Made by a program: the position numbers and the translations under genes | The notes under the pieces: model-generated | Told to the model about the DNA's origin: nothing | What the model saw: only the letters and a program-made list of their open reading frames with translations | Databases searched by the model: none | NCBI RefSeq assembly: GCF_001188955.3 | Contig: NZ_JPRF03000032.1 | Location: 423,930 to 487,929, forward strand | DNA: 64,000 bases | From: Kitasatospora aureofaciens | Lineage (GTDB): Bacteria > Actinomycetota > Actinomycetes > Streptomycetales > Streptomycetaceae | Reading direction: 5' to 3' | Shown here: positions 1-8,555 of the stretch, in pieces | Numbering within the stretch: position 1 is the first letter of the stretch | Layout of the letters: each line of letters begins with the position of its first letter

Positions 1-2
1 CC

Positions 3-758
3 GTCCGGGGCCGGCGGATCGCGATGATCTTCCAGGACCCGCTGTCCAGCCTGCACCCCTTCTACACCGTCGGCGAACAGATCGCCGAGCACTACCGGGT
101 GCACTTCCGCGCGGGCCGCAAGGCCGGGCGGGCCAAGGCGATCGAGATGCTCGCCGAGGTCGGCATCCCGGAACCGGCCCGCCGGGTCGACGAGTACCCG
201 CACCAGTTCTCCGGCGGCATGCGCCAGCGCGTCATGATCGCCATGGCGCTCGCCTGCGAACCCGACCTGCTGATCGCCGACGAGCCCACCACCGCCCTGG
301 ACGTCACCGTCCAGGCGCAGATCCTCGACCTGATCGCCCGGATCCAGCAGGACCGCGGCCTCGGCGTCGTCATGATCACCCACGACTTGGGCGTGGTCGC
401 CCGGGTCGCCCACGAGGTGCTGGTCATGTACGGCGGACGGGCGGCCGAACAGGCCCCGGCGGAGCGGCTGTTCGCCGCGCCGGCACACCCGTACACCCGG
501 GGCCTGCTGGACTCGCTGCCGCGCCTGGACGACGGCGACGACGCCCCGCTGCGGGCCATTCCCGGCAGCCCGCCGTCACTGCTCGCCCCCGCCCCCGGCT
601 GCTCCTTCGCCCCGCGCTGCGCCCGCACCACCGCCGCGTCCGCCGAGGAGCACGCCCGCTGCCTGGCCGAGCGCCCGCCGCTCGACCGCCTCGGCCCGCC
701 CACCGCCGGCCACCTGGCCGCGTGCCATCTGCCCCTGGTGCCGGAAGGGATCGTCTGA
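3..758 (+). CDS. Dipeptide/oligopeptide ABC transporter ATP-binding protein, DppD/OppD-like (5' partial)
   Basis: Energises import of short peptides (or another substrate of the peptide/nickel family) at the inner face of the membrane. The reading frame is open from base 3, so the N-terminus with the Walker A loop lies before the window. Visible are the Q-loop (IFQDP), the ABC signature (FSGGMRQ), Walker B (LLIADEP), the H-loop (ITHD) and the C-terminal oligopeptide/dipeptide extension with its conserved PHPYT-like and Cys-rich stretch (CSFAPRC). It ends TGATG, sharing one base with the next ATPase, so the two are translationally coupled. Permease and binding-protein genes are presumably upstream. 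The substrate cannot be told from the ATPase. Confidence 0.93.
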   Translation, partial: VRGRRIAMIFQDPLSSLHPFYTVGEQIAEHYRVHFRAGRKAGRAKAIEMLAEVGIPEPARRVDEYPHQFSGGMRQRVMIAMALACEPDLLIADEPTTALDVTVQAQILDLIARIQQDRGLGVVMITHDLGVVARVAHEVLVMYGGRAAEQAPAERLFAAPAHPYTRGLLDSLPRLDDGDDAPLRAIPGSPPSLLAPAPGCSFAPRCARTTAASAEEHARCLAERPPLDRLGPPTAGHLAACHLPLVPEGIV

Positions 759-1747
759 TGGCCGAACCACTGCTCTCCGTACGGGACTTGGTGAAGACCT
801 TCGCCGGGCGGCGCGGGCGCACCGGGCGGCCCGGTGCGCCGGTGCGGGCCGTGGACGGGGTGAGCTTCGACCTCGGCGCGGGCGAGACGCTGGGCCTGGT
901 CGGCGAGTCCGGCTGCGGCAAGTCCACCACCGGGCGGATGATCGTCCGGCTGCTCGACCCGACCTCGGGCACCGTCACCTTCGACGGCACCGAGATCGGC
1001 GGGCTGTCCCAGGCCCGGCTACGGCCGCACCGGCGGCATCTGCAGATGGTCTTCCAGGACCCGTACTCCTCGCTCAACCCCCGGCAGACGGTGGCCCGGA
1101 TCATCTCCGAGCCGCTGCTCGTCCAGGGCGCGGGCGCCGAGGAGGCGCGCCAACGGGCCGGAGAACTGATGGAGTTGGTCGGGCTCATCCCCGAGCACCT
1201 CGACCGCTACCCGCACGAGTTCTCCGGCGGCCAGGCGCAGCGGATCGGCATCGCCCGCTCGCTGGCCACCTCGCCGAAGCTGGTGATCGCGGACGAGCCG
1301 GTCTCCGCCCTGGACGTCTCCGTCCAGGCCCAAGTGGTCAACCTGATGGAGCAGTTGCAGCAGGAACTGGGACTGGCGTACGTGTTCATCGCGCACGACC
1401 TCTCGGTGGTCAAGCGGGTCTGCGACCGGGTCGCGGTGATGTACCTGGGCCGCATCGTGGAGATCGGCGACAAGGCCCAGGTGTACGGAAACCCGGCGCA
1501 CCCGTACACCCGGGCGCTGCTGTCCGCCGTCCCGCTGCCGGACCCGGCGGCCGAACGGGCCCGGGAGCGGATCGTGCTGCTCGGCGACCCGCCCAGCCCG
1601 GCCGACCCGCCCGCCGGGTGCGGCTTCCACCCGCGCTGCCCGAAGGCGCAGCAGCGCTGCCGGACGGAACGGCCGCTGCTGGAGGTCGTCGGTACGGGCG
1701 GCCGCCAGGCCGCCTGCCACTTCCCGGAGGTGCAGGGCGTGTCCTAG
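758..1747 (+). CDS. Dipeptide/oligopeptide ABC transporter ATP-binding protein, DppF/OppF-like
   Basis: Second ATPase of the same importer, 329 residues, which is normal for DppF. The start is the ATG overlapping the upstream stop (TGATG); an in-frame ATG 36 bases earlier would lie inside the preceding gene. It shows Walker A (GESGCGKST) near residue 50, the Q-loop (FQDPYSS), the signature (FSGGQAQR), Walker B (LVIADEP), the H-loop (IAHDLS) and the oligo_HPY extension with CGFHPRC. Peptide importers of this type need two different ATPases, so this and the preceding gene should work as a heterodimer. It is the last gene of the operon: a long inverted repeat follows within 30 bases. Confidence 0.95.
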   Translation: MAEPLLSVRDLVKTFAGRRGRTGRPGAPVRAVDGVSFDLGAGETLGLVGESGCGKSTTGRMIVRLLDPTSGTVTFDGTEIGGLSQARLRPHRRHLQMVFQDPYSSLNPRQTVARIISEPLLVQGAGAEEARQRAGELMELVGLIPEHLDRYPHEFSGGQAQRIGIARSLATSPKLVIADEPVSALDVSVQAQVVNLMEQLQQELGLAYVFIAHDLSVVKRVCDRVAVMYLGRIVEIGDKAQVYGNPAHPYTRALLSAVPLPDPAAERARERIVLLGDPPSPADPPAGCGFHPRCPKAQQRCRTERPLLEVVGTGGRQAACHFPEVQGVS

Positions 1748-1773
1748 GCCCGGCCCGCGGGCCGCCACAGGCC

Positions 1774-1821
1774 CCCGGTCGGACGCGGTGGGGAACCTCA
1801 CGAGGGCCGCGTCCGACCGGG
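1774..1821 (+). terminator. Inverted repeat, probable terminator after the peptide transporter operon
   Basis: Perfect 15-bp arms (1774-1788 and 1807-1821) around an 18-base loop, with no T tract. It lies just downstream of the DppF-like stop and facing the convergent YrdB-like gene. Confidence 0.6.
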
Positions 1822-1945
1822 TTCCACCCCTACTGCGCTGTTCGGCGGCGGGATCGAGTCGGCGCGAGGCCGGGCCCGGGCGCTCCGTGCCGCCCCGCTG
1901 ATCCTGGTCGGCGGCCTGGTGGTCCGTCCGTACGTCTTCGGCGCG

Positions 1946-2323
1946 TCAGTTCGCCGTGTACTCCACGGCCACGCTGACCGCCGCCAGCACCGCGAAGACC
2001 ACCGCCAGGGTGCTCCGCCCCGAGGCGTGCAGCGCGAGCGCCGCCGTCTCCAGGACGAGCACCTTGAGCGCGATCTCCACCCCCAGCGGCTGGCGGAACT
2101 TCGGCCCGCCCGCGGCCAGGAACAGGCCCCAGACGGTGGCCGCCAGAGCCGGTGCGCCGATCCCCAGCAGCAGCCGGACGACCGGCGTGGAGCCGGTCCT
2201 GAATCCCCAGTAGCAGAGTGCCGCGAGCATCGCGAGCTCCAGGCCGAAGGCGAGGCCCGCGTTGGTCGCCGTCAGCGGGGTCCACTGCCGCTGCCCGACC
2301 GGGCCCGGTCTTGCGATCTTCAT
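1946..2323 (-). CDS. YrdB-like (DUF2568) small membrane protein
   Basis: 125 residues starting at an ATG that gives MKIARPG; the longer frame upstream lacks membrane character and is unlikely. Four hydrophobic segments are visible (about residues 20-38, 48-68, 80-97 and 100-118), with the family pattern GxG-PxxA-xxWGxFxAP/GG in the second. The family is found as a small integral membrane protein in many actinobacteria and bacilli; its function is unknown. It stands alone, convergent with the transporter and divergent from the PLP enzyme gene. Confidence 0.75.
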   Translation of the reverse strand: MKIARPGPVGQRQWTPLTATNAGLAFGLELAMLAALCYWGFRTGSTPVVRLLLGIGAPALAATVWGLFLAAGGPKFRQPLGVEIALKVLVLETAALALHASGRSTLAVVFAVLAAVSVAVEYTAN

Positions 2324-2468
2324 CCCCGTGCTCCCCGTCCCGCCTGGCCGCCCGGCCCGGGCGGCGGTTGTGCGGAGTCTCCCAGCTCGGCCTCGCGGAC
2401 TCAATGGATCGTCCCAGGCGGCCGCTAGAGTGTTATGAAATGTCACACATCACCAAGGGGAGGCTGTA

Positions 2469-3641
2469 GTGACCGAGGACCTGAGCAGCGCCGAACCACC
2501 CGTCCCGCTGCCCGCCGCCGAGGGCCTGTTCAGCGTCTCGCCGCAGGCCGCGCACCTGAACCACGGCTCCTTCGGCGCCGTACCGCTCCCGGTCCAGCGC
2601 GCACAGCACGCACTGCGCACCGAACACGAGCTGGACCCGGACCTCTTCTTCGCCGACCTGCCGGACCGGATCGCCGCGGCCCGGGTGCGGATCGCCGCCG
2701 AGTTGGCCACCGACCCGGACCGGCTGGCGATGGTCGCCAACGTCACCGAGGCGGCCGCGATCGCCCTGGACAGCATCCCCTTCGCCCCCGGCGACCGGAT
2801 CCTGGTCACCGACCACGGCTACGGCGCCGTCACCCGTGCCGCGGCCCGCAGGGCCGCCGAGACCGGCGCCGAACTGGTGGTGGCCGAGCTGCCGGTGGAC
2901 GCCCCGGACGAGCGGGCCGTGCGGGAGGCGGTGCTCGCCGCCGTGGACGGGCGCACCACCGTCGCGATCCTGGACCGGATCACCTCGCCCACCGCCCGTA
3001 CGGTCGCCTCCCCGGCCCTGGTCGCCGAGCTGCGCGAGCGCGGGGTGACGACCCTGGTGGACGGCGCCCACGCGCCCGGCATGCTGCCCGACCCGGTCGA
3101 CCCCAACGCCGACTTCTGGTTCGGCAACCTGCACAAGTGGGCCTTCGCCCCGCGCGCCACCGGCGTCCTGTCCGTCCGCCCCGAGTGGACGGCCCGGGTG
3201 CGCCCGCTCGCGCTGTCCTGGGAGCACCACCGGGGCTTCCCGTACAACGTCGAGTGGCGCGGCACCTGCGACTACACCCCCTGGCTCGCCGCCCCGGCCG
3301 GCTTCGAGCTGCTCCGCGAGCTGGGCACGGAGGCGGTCGCCGCGCACAACACCGGGCTCGCCGCGTACGGCCAGCGGGTGCTGGTCGAACGGGCGGGGCT
3401 GCGGGCGCTGCCCGCGGCGCCCGGGGTGTGGATGCGTGCCGTACGGCTGCCGGAGGGCCGGTTCGACACCGAGGAGTCCGCCCGGGCGCTGGTGACCGGG
3501 GTGTGGCAGCGGCTCGGCGTCCGGGTGGCGGTCAAGCCGTGGCCCGGCGGCGGCGTGCTGCGGGTCAGCGCCCAGCTGTACAACCGGGCGGCGGAGTACG
3601 AGCGGCTCGCGGACGGGCTCCTGGAGGTGCTCAAGGACTAG
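2469..3641 (+). CDS. PLP-dependent class V aminotransferase / isopenicillin N epimerase-like protein
   Basis: 390 residues from a GTG preceded by a good ribosome site (AAGGGGAGG). The fold is class V: an N-terminal LNHGSFG motif, substrate/PLP contacts around LVDGAHAPG and the Schiff-base lysine in GNLHKWAF near residue 223. It resembles fungal and actinobacterial isopenicillin N epimerases (CefD-like) and cysteine-desulfurase-like proteins. No beta-lactam genes are nearby, so a role in penicillin epimerisation is unlikely; it is better called an uncharacterised PLP epimerase/lyase. Monocistronic, with a short convergent gap to the ArsR gene. Confidence 0.85.
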   Translation: MTEDLSSAEPPVPLPAAEGLFSVSPQAAHLNHGSFGAVPLPVQRAQHALRTEHELDPDLFFADLPDRIAAARVRIAAELATDPDRLAMVANVTEAAAIALDSIPFAPGDRILVTDHGYGAVTRAAARRAAETGAELVVAELPVDAPDERAVREAVLAAVDGRTTVAILDRITSPTARTVASPALVAELRERGVTTLVDGAHAPGMLPDPVDPNADFWFGNLHKWAFAPRATGVLSVRPEWTARVRPLALSWEHHRGFPYNVEWRGTCDYTPWLAAPAGFELLRELGTEAVAAHNTGLAAYGQRVLVERAGLRALPAAPGVWMRAVRLPEGRFDTEESARALVTGVWQRLGVRVAVKPWPGGGVLRVSAQLYNRAAEYERLADGLLEVLKD

Positions 3642-3671
3642 GCGCGCCCGGCGGGAATCGTCGGACGGGCC

Positions 3672-4004
3672 TCAGTCGCCGGCCGCCCGCAGCTCCGCGA
3701 GCAGGACGTCCCGGTCGGCGAGCAGCCCGGTGAGGATCCGCCGGGCTGCCCGCAGCAGGTCCGTGACGTCGCCGCCGGCCAGCGCGTAGACCACCGTGCT
3801 GCCCTCCCGGGTGGCGGTGACGATGCCGGACCGGCGCAGCACCGCGAGCTGCTGGGACAGGCTGGAGGGCTCGACCCCCAGCTCGGCGAGCAGGCAGCGG
3901 ACGGGCGTCGGTCCGGCCTGGAGCAGCTCCAGCACCCGGATCCGGACGGGATGGCCGAGCATCCGGAAGAACTCGGCCTTGGCCTGGTAGAGCGCCACCG
4001 TCAC
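3672..4004 (-). CDS. ArsR-family winged-helix transcriptional regulator
   Basis: 110 residues. I chose the GTG at 4004 because it is preceded by AAGGGGGG; a second GTG lies two codons further in. The sequence is a single ArsR-type HTH: KAEFFRMLGHPVRIRVLELL, then a recognition region SSLSQQLAVLRRSGIV and a wing with REGSTVVYAL. It has no Cys cluster of the CxCxxC kind, so metal sensing through the alpha-3 site is unlikely. The 3' end abuts the convergent PLP gene and the roadblock-like gene lies 29 bases upstream in the same direction, so the two may be co-transcribed. The signal is unknown. Confidence 0.85.
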   Translation of the reverse strand: MTVALYQAKAEFFRMLGHPVRIRVLELLQAGPTPVRCLLAELGVEPSSLSQQLAVLRRSGIVTATREGSTVVYALAGGDVTDLLRAARRILTGLLADRDVLLAELRAAGD

Positions 4005-4033
4005 GAGGCCCCCCTTCCCTGGTGTCGGCCGGC

Positions 4034-4408
4034 TCAGATCTCCAGCGAGAGTTCGATCCGCTTCAGCTGGTGGCGGGCCATCGCGAGGTTGGAGCGGCTG
4101 CGGTTGAGGGCGAGGAACAGGAACAGGCCCCGCCCGCTGGGCGTCGTGATCGGCCGGACCAGGTGGTACTGGTTGGTCAGGCTGATCAGGATGTCCTCGA
4201 TCTCGTTGTCGTGCAGGTTGAGCATCTCCATCGCCCGCATCTTGGCGCGGACCACGTCGGTGTTGCCGGCCGCGGCGACGTTGAGGTCCATCTCGCCGCC
4301 GTCGCCGAGGCTGCCGAGGGCCATTCCGCTGCCGTAGTCGACCAGGGCGACGCCGATCGCGCCGTCGATCGCCATGGCTTCCTTGAGGGACATCTCCAGG
4401 TTCGCCAT
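4034..4408 (-). CDS. Roadblock/LC7-like conserved actinobacterial protein
   Basis: 124 residues, ATG start with a strong ribosome site (GGGAGG 9 bases before). No signal peptide or membrane segment. Alternating strands and helices (GAIGVALVDYGSGMALG, then an Asp/Asn-rich turn, then a helix ending in a conserved RxNLAxARxxLxxIExxLEI-like tail) suggest a roadblock/LC7 fold of the kind used by MglB and actinobacterial conservon proteins. This assignment rests on pattern, not on a catalytic motif. Unlike conservon proteins it is not next to a histidine kinase or small GTPase. It is divergent from the helicase gene across 228 bases that contain a GAGGAG-TGAT-CTCCTC palindrome at 4568-4583. Confidence 0.6.
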   Translation of the reverse strand: MANLEMSLKEAMAIDGAIGVALVDYGSGMALGSLGDGGEMDLNVAAAGNTDVVRAKMRAMEMLNLHDNEIEDILISLTNQYHLVRPITTPSGRGLFLFLALNRSRSNLAMARHQLKRIELSLEI

Positions 4409-4636
4409 CGTGGCTGTCCTCCCGTGAGTCGGTGACTTCGGCACGCGTGGGTGCCGTGGCACTTGAAGGTAGGGAGCAATCCCCGCACTCCACCGCGAAT
4501 GACCGGAGACGTTCGGATCTGGCTCATCCCTGATCGATTGAAGACATTTGCAACTATGGATCTGGGAGAGGAGTGATCTCCTCGCGCGGAAAACGGTGCT
4601 ATCGATGTCACTCCACCCGGGTAACCTCTCGCTGAG

Positions 4637-7525
4637 ATGCGAGATCACACCAACCACACCCGGACGGCGATGAACACCCCCGATCCAGAGCCCCAGGAAG
4701 ACCGGGAGCTCAGCCCCGCCGAGGCGTACGCGGCCAGCCGTCGCCGGGCCAAGGAGCAGGCCTCCGCCCTGTACGGCTTCCAGCAGCTGTACGACTTCCC
4801 GCTGGACGACTTCCAGCTGGAGGCCTGCGAGACGCTGGAGGCCGGATCGGGCGTGCTGGTCGCCGCCCCCACCGGCTCCGGGAAGACCATCGTCGGCGAG
4901 TTCGCCGTGCACCTGGCCCTCGCCGCGGGCCGCAAGTGCTTCTACACCACGCCGATCAAGGCGCTGTCCAACCAGAAGTACGGCGACCTGGTCAAGCGCT
5001 ACGGCGCCGCCAAGGTCGGCCTGCTCACCGGCGACAACACCGTCAACGGCGACGCCCCCGTGGTGGTCATGACCACCGAGGTGCTGCGCAACATGCTCTA
5101 CGCGGGCTCCAGCACCCTCGACGGCCTCGGCTACGTCGTCATGGACGAGGTGCACTACCTCGCCGACCGCTTCCGCGGCGCCGTCTGGGAGGAGGTCATC
5201 ATCCACCTTCCCGAGTCGGTCACCCTCGTCTCGCTCTCCGCGACCGTCTCGAACGCCGAGGAGTTCGGCGACTGGCTGGACACCGTCCGCGGCGGCACCA
5301 AGGTGATCGTCTCCGAGACCCGCCCGGTCCCGCTGTGGCAGCACGTGATGGCCGGCAACCGGATGTACGACCTGTTCGCCAACCCCGACCGGGACGGCCG
5401 CCCCAGGAACAGCCTCAAGAACCCCGGCAAGGCCGTCAACCCCGAGCTGGTCCGGCTCGCCCGCTCCGAACTCGACCGCAACCCGCGCGACCGCTTCGGC
5501 CGCGGCCGGGGCCGCTCCATGCCCAACGGCCGCCCGGGCCGGGTCTGGACGCCGGGCCGGGTCGACGTCATCGACCGGCTGGACGCCGAGGGCCTGCTGC
5601 CCGCGATCACCTTCATCTTCAGCCGGGCCGGCTGCGAAGCCGCCGTCCAGCAGTGCCTCAGCTCCGGGCTGCGGCTCAACAAGGACGCCGACCGCGCCCT
5701 GGTCCGCGCCATCGTCGAGGAGCGCTGCGCCGACATCCCCGACGAGGACCTGCACGTCCTCGGCTACTTCGAGTGGCTGGACGGGCTGGAGCGAGGCATC
5801 GCCGCCCACCACGCCGGGATGCTGCCCCGGTTCAAGGAGGTCGTCGAAGAGCTCTTCGTGAAGGGCCTGGTCAAGGCCGTCTTCGCGACCGAGACCCTGG
5901 CCCTCGGCATCAACATGCCCGCCCGCTCGGTGGTCATGGAGAAGCTGGTCAAGTGGAACGGCGAGACCCACGCCGACATCACCCCCGGCGAGTACACCCA
6001 GCTCACCGGCCGGGCCGGGCGGCGCGGCATCGACATCGAGGGCCACGCGGTGGTGCTCTGGCAGCGCGGCCTCGACCCGGAGGCCCTGGCCGGACTGGCG
6101 GGCACCCGCACCTACCCGCTCAAGTCCTCGTTCCGGCCGTCGTACAACATGGCCGTCAACCTGGTCTCCCAGTTCGGCCGGCACCGCTCGCGCGAGCTGC
6201 TGGAAACCTCCTTCGCCCAGTTCCAGGCGGACCGCTCGGTGGTCGGCATCGCCCGCCAGGTGCAGCGCAACGAGGAGGGGCTGGAGGGCTACCGCGAGTC
6301 GATGACCTGCCACCTCGGCGACTTCGACGAGTACATGGAGCTGCGCCGCCGGCTCAAGGACCGCGAGAACGAACTGGCCCGCGAGGGCACCACCCAGCGC
6401 CGCGCCGCCGCCATCGAGTCGATCGAGCAGCTCAAGCCGGGCGACGTCATCCACGTCCCCACCGGCAAGTTCGCCGGCCTCGCCCTGGTCCTCGACCCGG
6501 GCCTGCCGCCGGTCAGCCGCTCCGGCCGGAGCGGCCCGCGCCACCCCGACTTCCAGGACGGCCCGCGCCCGGTGGTGCTGACCGCCGAGCGGCAGGTCAA
6601 GCGGCTCGCGATGGTCGACTTCCCGCACCCGGTCGCCGCGATCGAGCGCGTGCGCATCCCCAAGTCCTTCAACCCGCGCAGCCCCCAGTCCCGGCGCGAC
6701 CTCGCCTCCGCGCTGCGCACCAAGGCCGGCCACCTCGAACCCGAGCGGTTCCGGCGCGGCCGCGCGGCCGCCGCCGACGACCCGGAGATCACCCGGCTGC
6801 GCACCGAACTGCGCCAGCACCCGTGCCACGGCTGCACCGACCGCGAGGACCACGCCCGCTGGGCCGAGCGCTACCACCGGCTGCACCGCGACACCGAACT
6901 GCTGGAACGCCGGATGCGCTCCCGCACCCACACCATCGCCCGCACCTTCGACCGGGTCTGCGCACTGCTCACCGACCTCGGCTACCTCCAGGGCGACACC
7001 GTCACCGACGACGGCAAGCGCCTCGGCCGGCTCTACGGCGAACTCGACCTGCTCGCCTCCGAGTGCATCCGCGAGGGCGTCTGGAGCGGCCTGGCCGCGG
7101 CCGAACTCGCCGCCTGCGCCTCGGCGTTGGTCTACGAGTCGCGCCAGTCCGACGACGCCGGCGCCCCCCGGGTGCCGGAGGGCGCGGCCAAGGAGGCGCT
7201 CGGCCAGATGGTCCGCATCTGGGGCCACCTCGACGCCCTCGAGGAACAGCACCGGATCAACACCGCGGAGGGCGTCGGCCAGCGCGAACCGGACCTCGGC
7301 TTCGCCTGGGTCGCCTACCGCTGGGCCCTCGGCCACAACCTCGACCAGGTCCTGCGCGACGCCGACATGCCGGCCGGCGACTTCGTCCGCTGGACCAAGC
7401 AACTCATCGACGTCCTCGGCCAGATCCAGGACGCCGCCGCCCAGGACCCCGAACTCCGCAAGACCGCACGCAAGGCCGTCGACGGCCTCCGCCGCGGCAT
7501 CATCGCCTACTCCTCGGTGGGCTGA
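4637..7525 (+). CDS. Ski2/Mtr4-like DEAD/DEAH-box RNA helicase
   Basis: 962 residues; cytoplasmic ATP-dependent helicase of superfamily 2. Walker A (APTGSGKT) lies near residues 77-84, Walker B is DEVH near residue 169, then SAT (motif III), a second RecA domain with GINMPAR and QLTGRAGRRG (motif VI), a beta-rich insertion of the KOW/arch type, and a C-terminal DSHCT domain ending at the stop. Actinobacteria carry one such protein, thought to act in RNA processing or decay. Neither the ATG at 4637 nor the one at 4670 has a clear ribosome site, so the start is uncertain by 11 codons. A strong hairpin follows the stop. Confidence 0.93.
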   Translation: MRDHTNHTRTAMNTPDPEPQEDRELSPAEAYAASRRRAKEQASALYGFQQLYDFPLDDFQLEACETLEAGSGVLVAAPTGSGKTIVGEFAVHLALAAGRKCFYTTPIKALSNQKYGDLVKRYGAAKVGLLTGDNTVNGDAPVVVMTTEVLRNMLYAGSSTLDGLGYVVMDEVHYLADRFRGAVWEEVIIHLPESVTLVSLSATVSNAEEFGDWLDTVRGGTKVIVSETRPVPLWQHVMAGNRMYDLFANPDRDGRPRNSLKNPGKAVNPELVRLARSELDRNPRDRFGRGRGRSMPNGRPGRVWTPGRVDVIDRLDAEGLLPAITFIFSRAGCEAAVQQCLSSGLRLNKDADRALVRAIVEERCADIPDEDLHVLGYFEWLDGLERGIAAHHAGMLPRFKEVVEELFVKGLVKAVFATETLALGINMPARSVVMEKLVKWNGETHADITPGEYTQLTGRAGRRGIDIEGHAVVLWQRGLDPEALAGLAGTRTYPLKSSFRPSYNMAVNLVSQFGRHRSRELLETSFAQFQADRSVVGIARQVQRNEEGLEGYRESMTCHLGDFDEYMELRRRLKDRENELAREGTTQRRAAAIESIEQLKPGDVIHVPTGKFAGLALVLDPGLPPVSRSGRSGPRHPDFQDGPRPVVLTAERQVKRLAMVDFPHPVAAIERVRIPKSFNPRSPQSRRDLASALRTKAGHLEPERFRRGRAAAADDPEITRLRTELRQHPCHGCTDREDHARWAERYHRLHRDTELLERRMRSRTHTIARTFDRVCALLTDLGYLQGDTVTDDGKRLGRLYGELDLLASECIREGVWSGLAAAELAACASALVYESRQSDDAGAPRVPEGAAKEALGQMVRIWGHLDALEEQHRINTAEGVGQREPDLGFAWVAYRWALGHNLDQVLRDADMPAGDFVRWTKQLIDVLGQIQDAAAQDPELRKTARKAVDGLRRGIIAYSSVG

Positions 7526-7534
7526 GCCCCGACA

Positions 7535-7575
7535 GAAGGGGCCCGCACGTTCGTCCCGGACGTGCGGGCCCCTTC
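7535..7575. terminator. Bidirectional hairpin terminator between helicase and exonuclease genes
   Basis: Perfect 16-bp stem (7535-7550 with 7560-7575) and a 9-base loop, placed 10 bases after the helicase stop and 16 bases from the exonuclease stop on the other strand. It can end transcripts from both sides. Confidence 0.85.
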
Positions 7576-7590
7576 GGCCGCCCGGGGGGT

Positions 7591-8514
7591 TCAGCGGGTG
7601 CCTGCGAGGGACTCCAGGAGGCGCTCCAGGGAGGTGCCGAGGCCCCAGCGGGTGGCGAGGTGTTCGAGGGTCATGGGGTCGAGGGGTTCGCGGGGGAGGG
7701 TGGGGTCGAAGTCGGGGAGGGGGGCGTCGGTGGCGACGCGGACGACGGTGGGGGCGACGTCGAGGTAGGCGGCGCCCTCGACGATGTTGCGGCGGCGGGC
7801 CGGGGTGAGCCTGGAGCCGATGTCGAGGGCGGCGGCGCGAATCGCGGCGAGGTCGCCGTACTCGTTGATCAGCTGGGCGGCGGTCTTCTCGCCGATGCCC
7901 TTGACGCCGGGCAGGCCGTCGGACGGGTCGCCGCGCAGGGCGGCCATGTCGGCGTACTGGGCGCCGCGCACGCCGTACTTCTCCAGCAGCAGGGCGTCGT
8001 CGGTGGTCTGCAGGTTGCCCATGCCCTTGACCGGGTAGAGCACGGTGATCCGCCGTGCGTCGTCGACCAGTTGGAAGAGGTCGCGGTCGCCGGTGACGAT
8101 CTGCACCGGGCCCTTGGCGCGGGCGGTGAGGGTGCCGATGACGTCGTCCGCCTCGTAGCCGGGGGAACCGACCCGGGCGATGCCGAGGGCGTCGAGCACC
8201 TGCTCGATCACCGGGACCTGCGGGGCGAGGGTGTCCGGCACCTCCTCCTCGCCGTCGACGGCCGCCTCGGCGACCCGGTGGGTCTTGTAGGAGGGGACGA
8301 GGTCCACCCGCCACTGGGGGCGCCAGTCGGCGTCCATGCAGGCGACGAGTTCGTCGGGCCGGTGGTCGTGGACCAGCCGGGCGATGAAGTCCAGCAGGCC
8401 GCGGACGGCGTTGACCGGCTCACCCTGCGGCGAGCGCAGGGTGTCCGGTACGCCGAAGTAGGCCCGGAAGTACAGGCTGGCGGAGTCGAGCAGCATCAGT
8501 CGCGGTGCGGTCAC
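7591..8514 (-). CDS. 5'-3' exonuclease (PolA N-terminal/FEN-like)
   Basis: 307 residues, GTG start (an ATG six codons in is an alternative). It is the stand-alone FEN/5'-nuclease domain without a polymerase. Metal-binding acids are visible at LLDSAS, ACMDADW, GYEADDVIGT, TGDRDLFQLV and GDPSDGLPGVKGIGEKTA; the last is the helix-3-turn DNA-binding motif. The domain normally removes RNA primers or flaps; actinobacteria carry such a paralogue beside polA. It is convergent with the helicase gene and 41 bases downstream of the CDF transporter gene on the same strand. Confidence 0.92.
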   Translation of the reverse strand: MTAPRLMLLDSASLYFRAYFGVPDTLRSPQGEPVNAVRGLLDFIARLVHDHRPDELVACMDADWRPQWRVDLVPSYKTHRVAEAAVDGEEEVPDTLAPQVPVIEQVLDALGIARVGSPGYEADDVIGTLTARAKGPVQIVTGDRDLFQLVDDARRITVLYPVKGMGNLQTTDDALLLEKYGVRGAQYADMAALRGDPSDGLPGVKGIGEKTAAQLINEYGDLAAIRAAALDIGSRLTPARRRNIVEGAAYLDVAPTVVRVATDAPLPDFDPTLPREPLDPMTLEHLATRWGLGTSLERLLESLAGTR

Positions 8515-8555
8515 GCCTCAGATCATGCCGCACCGCGCTGACGATGACCCGGTTC

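Noticed and set aside
4034..8314. Minus-strand open frame of 1426 codons across the helicase gene
   Set aside because: It is antisense to the helicase and stays open only because of GC-rich third positions; its product is Gly/Arg/Val/Asp-rich without domains. Only its last 124 codons are a real gene.
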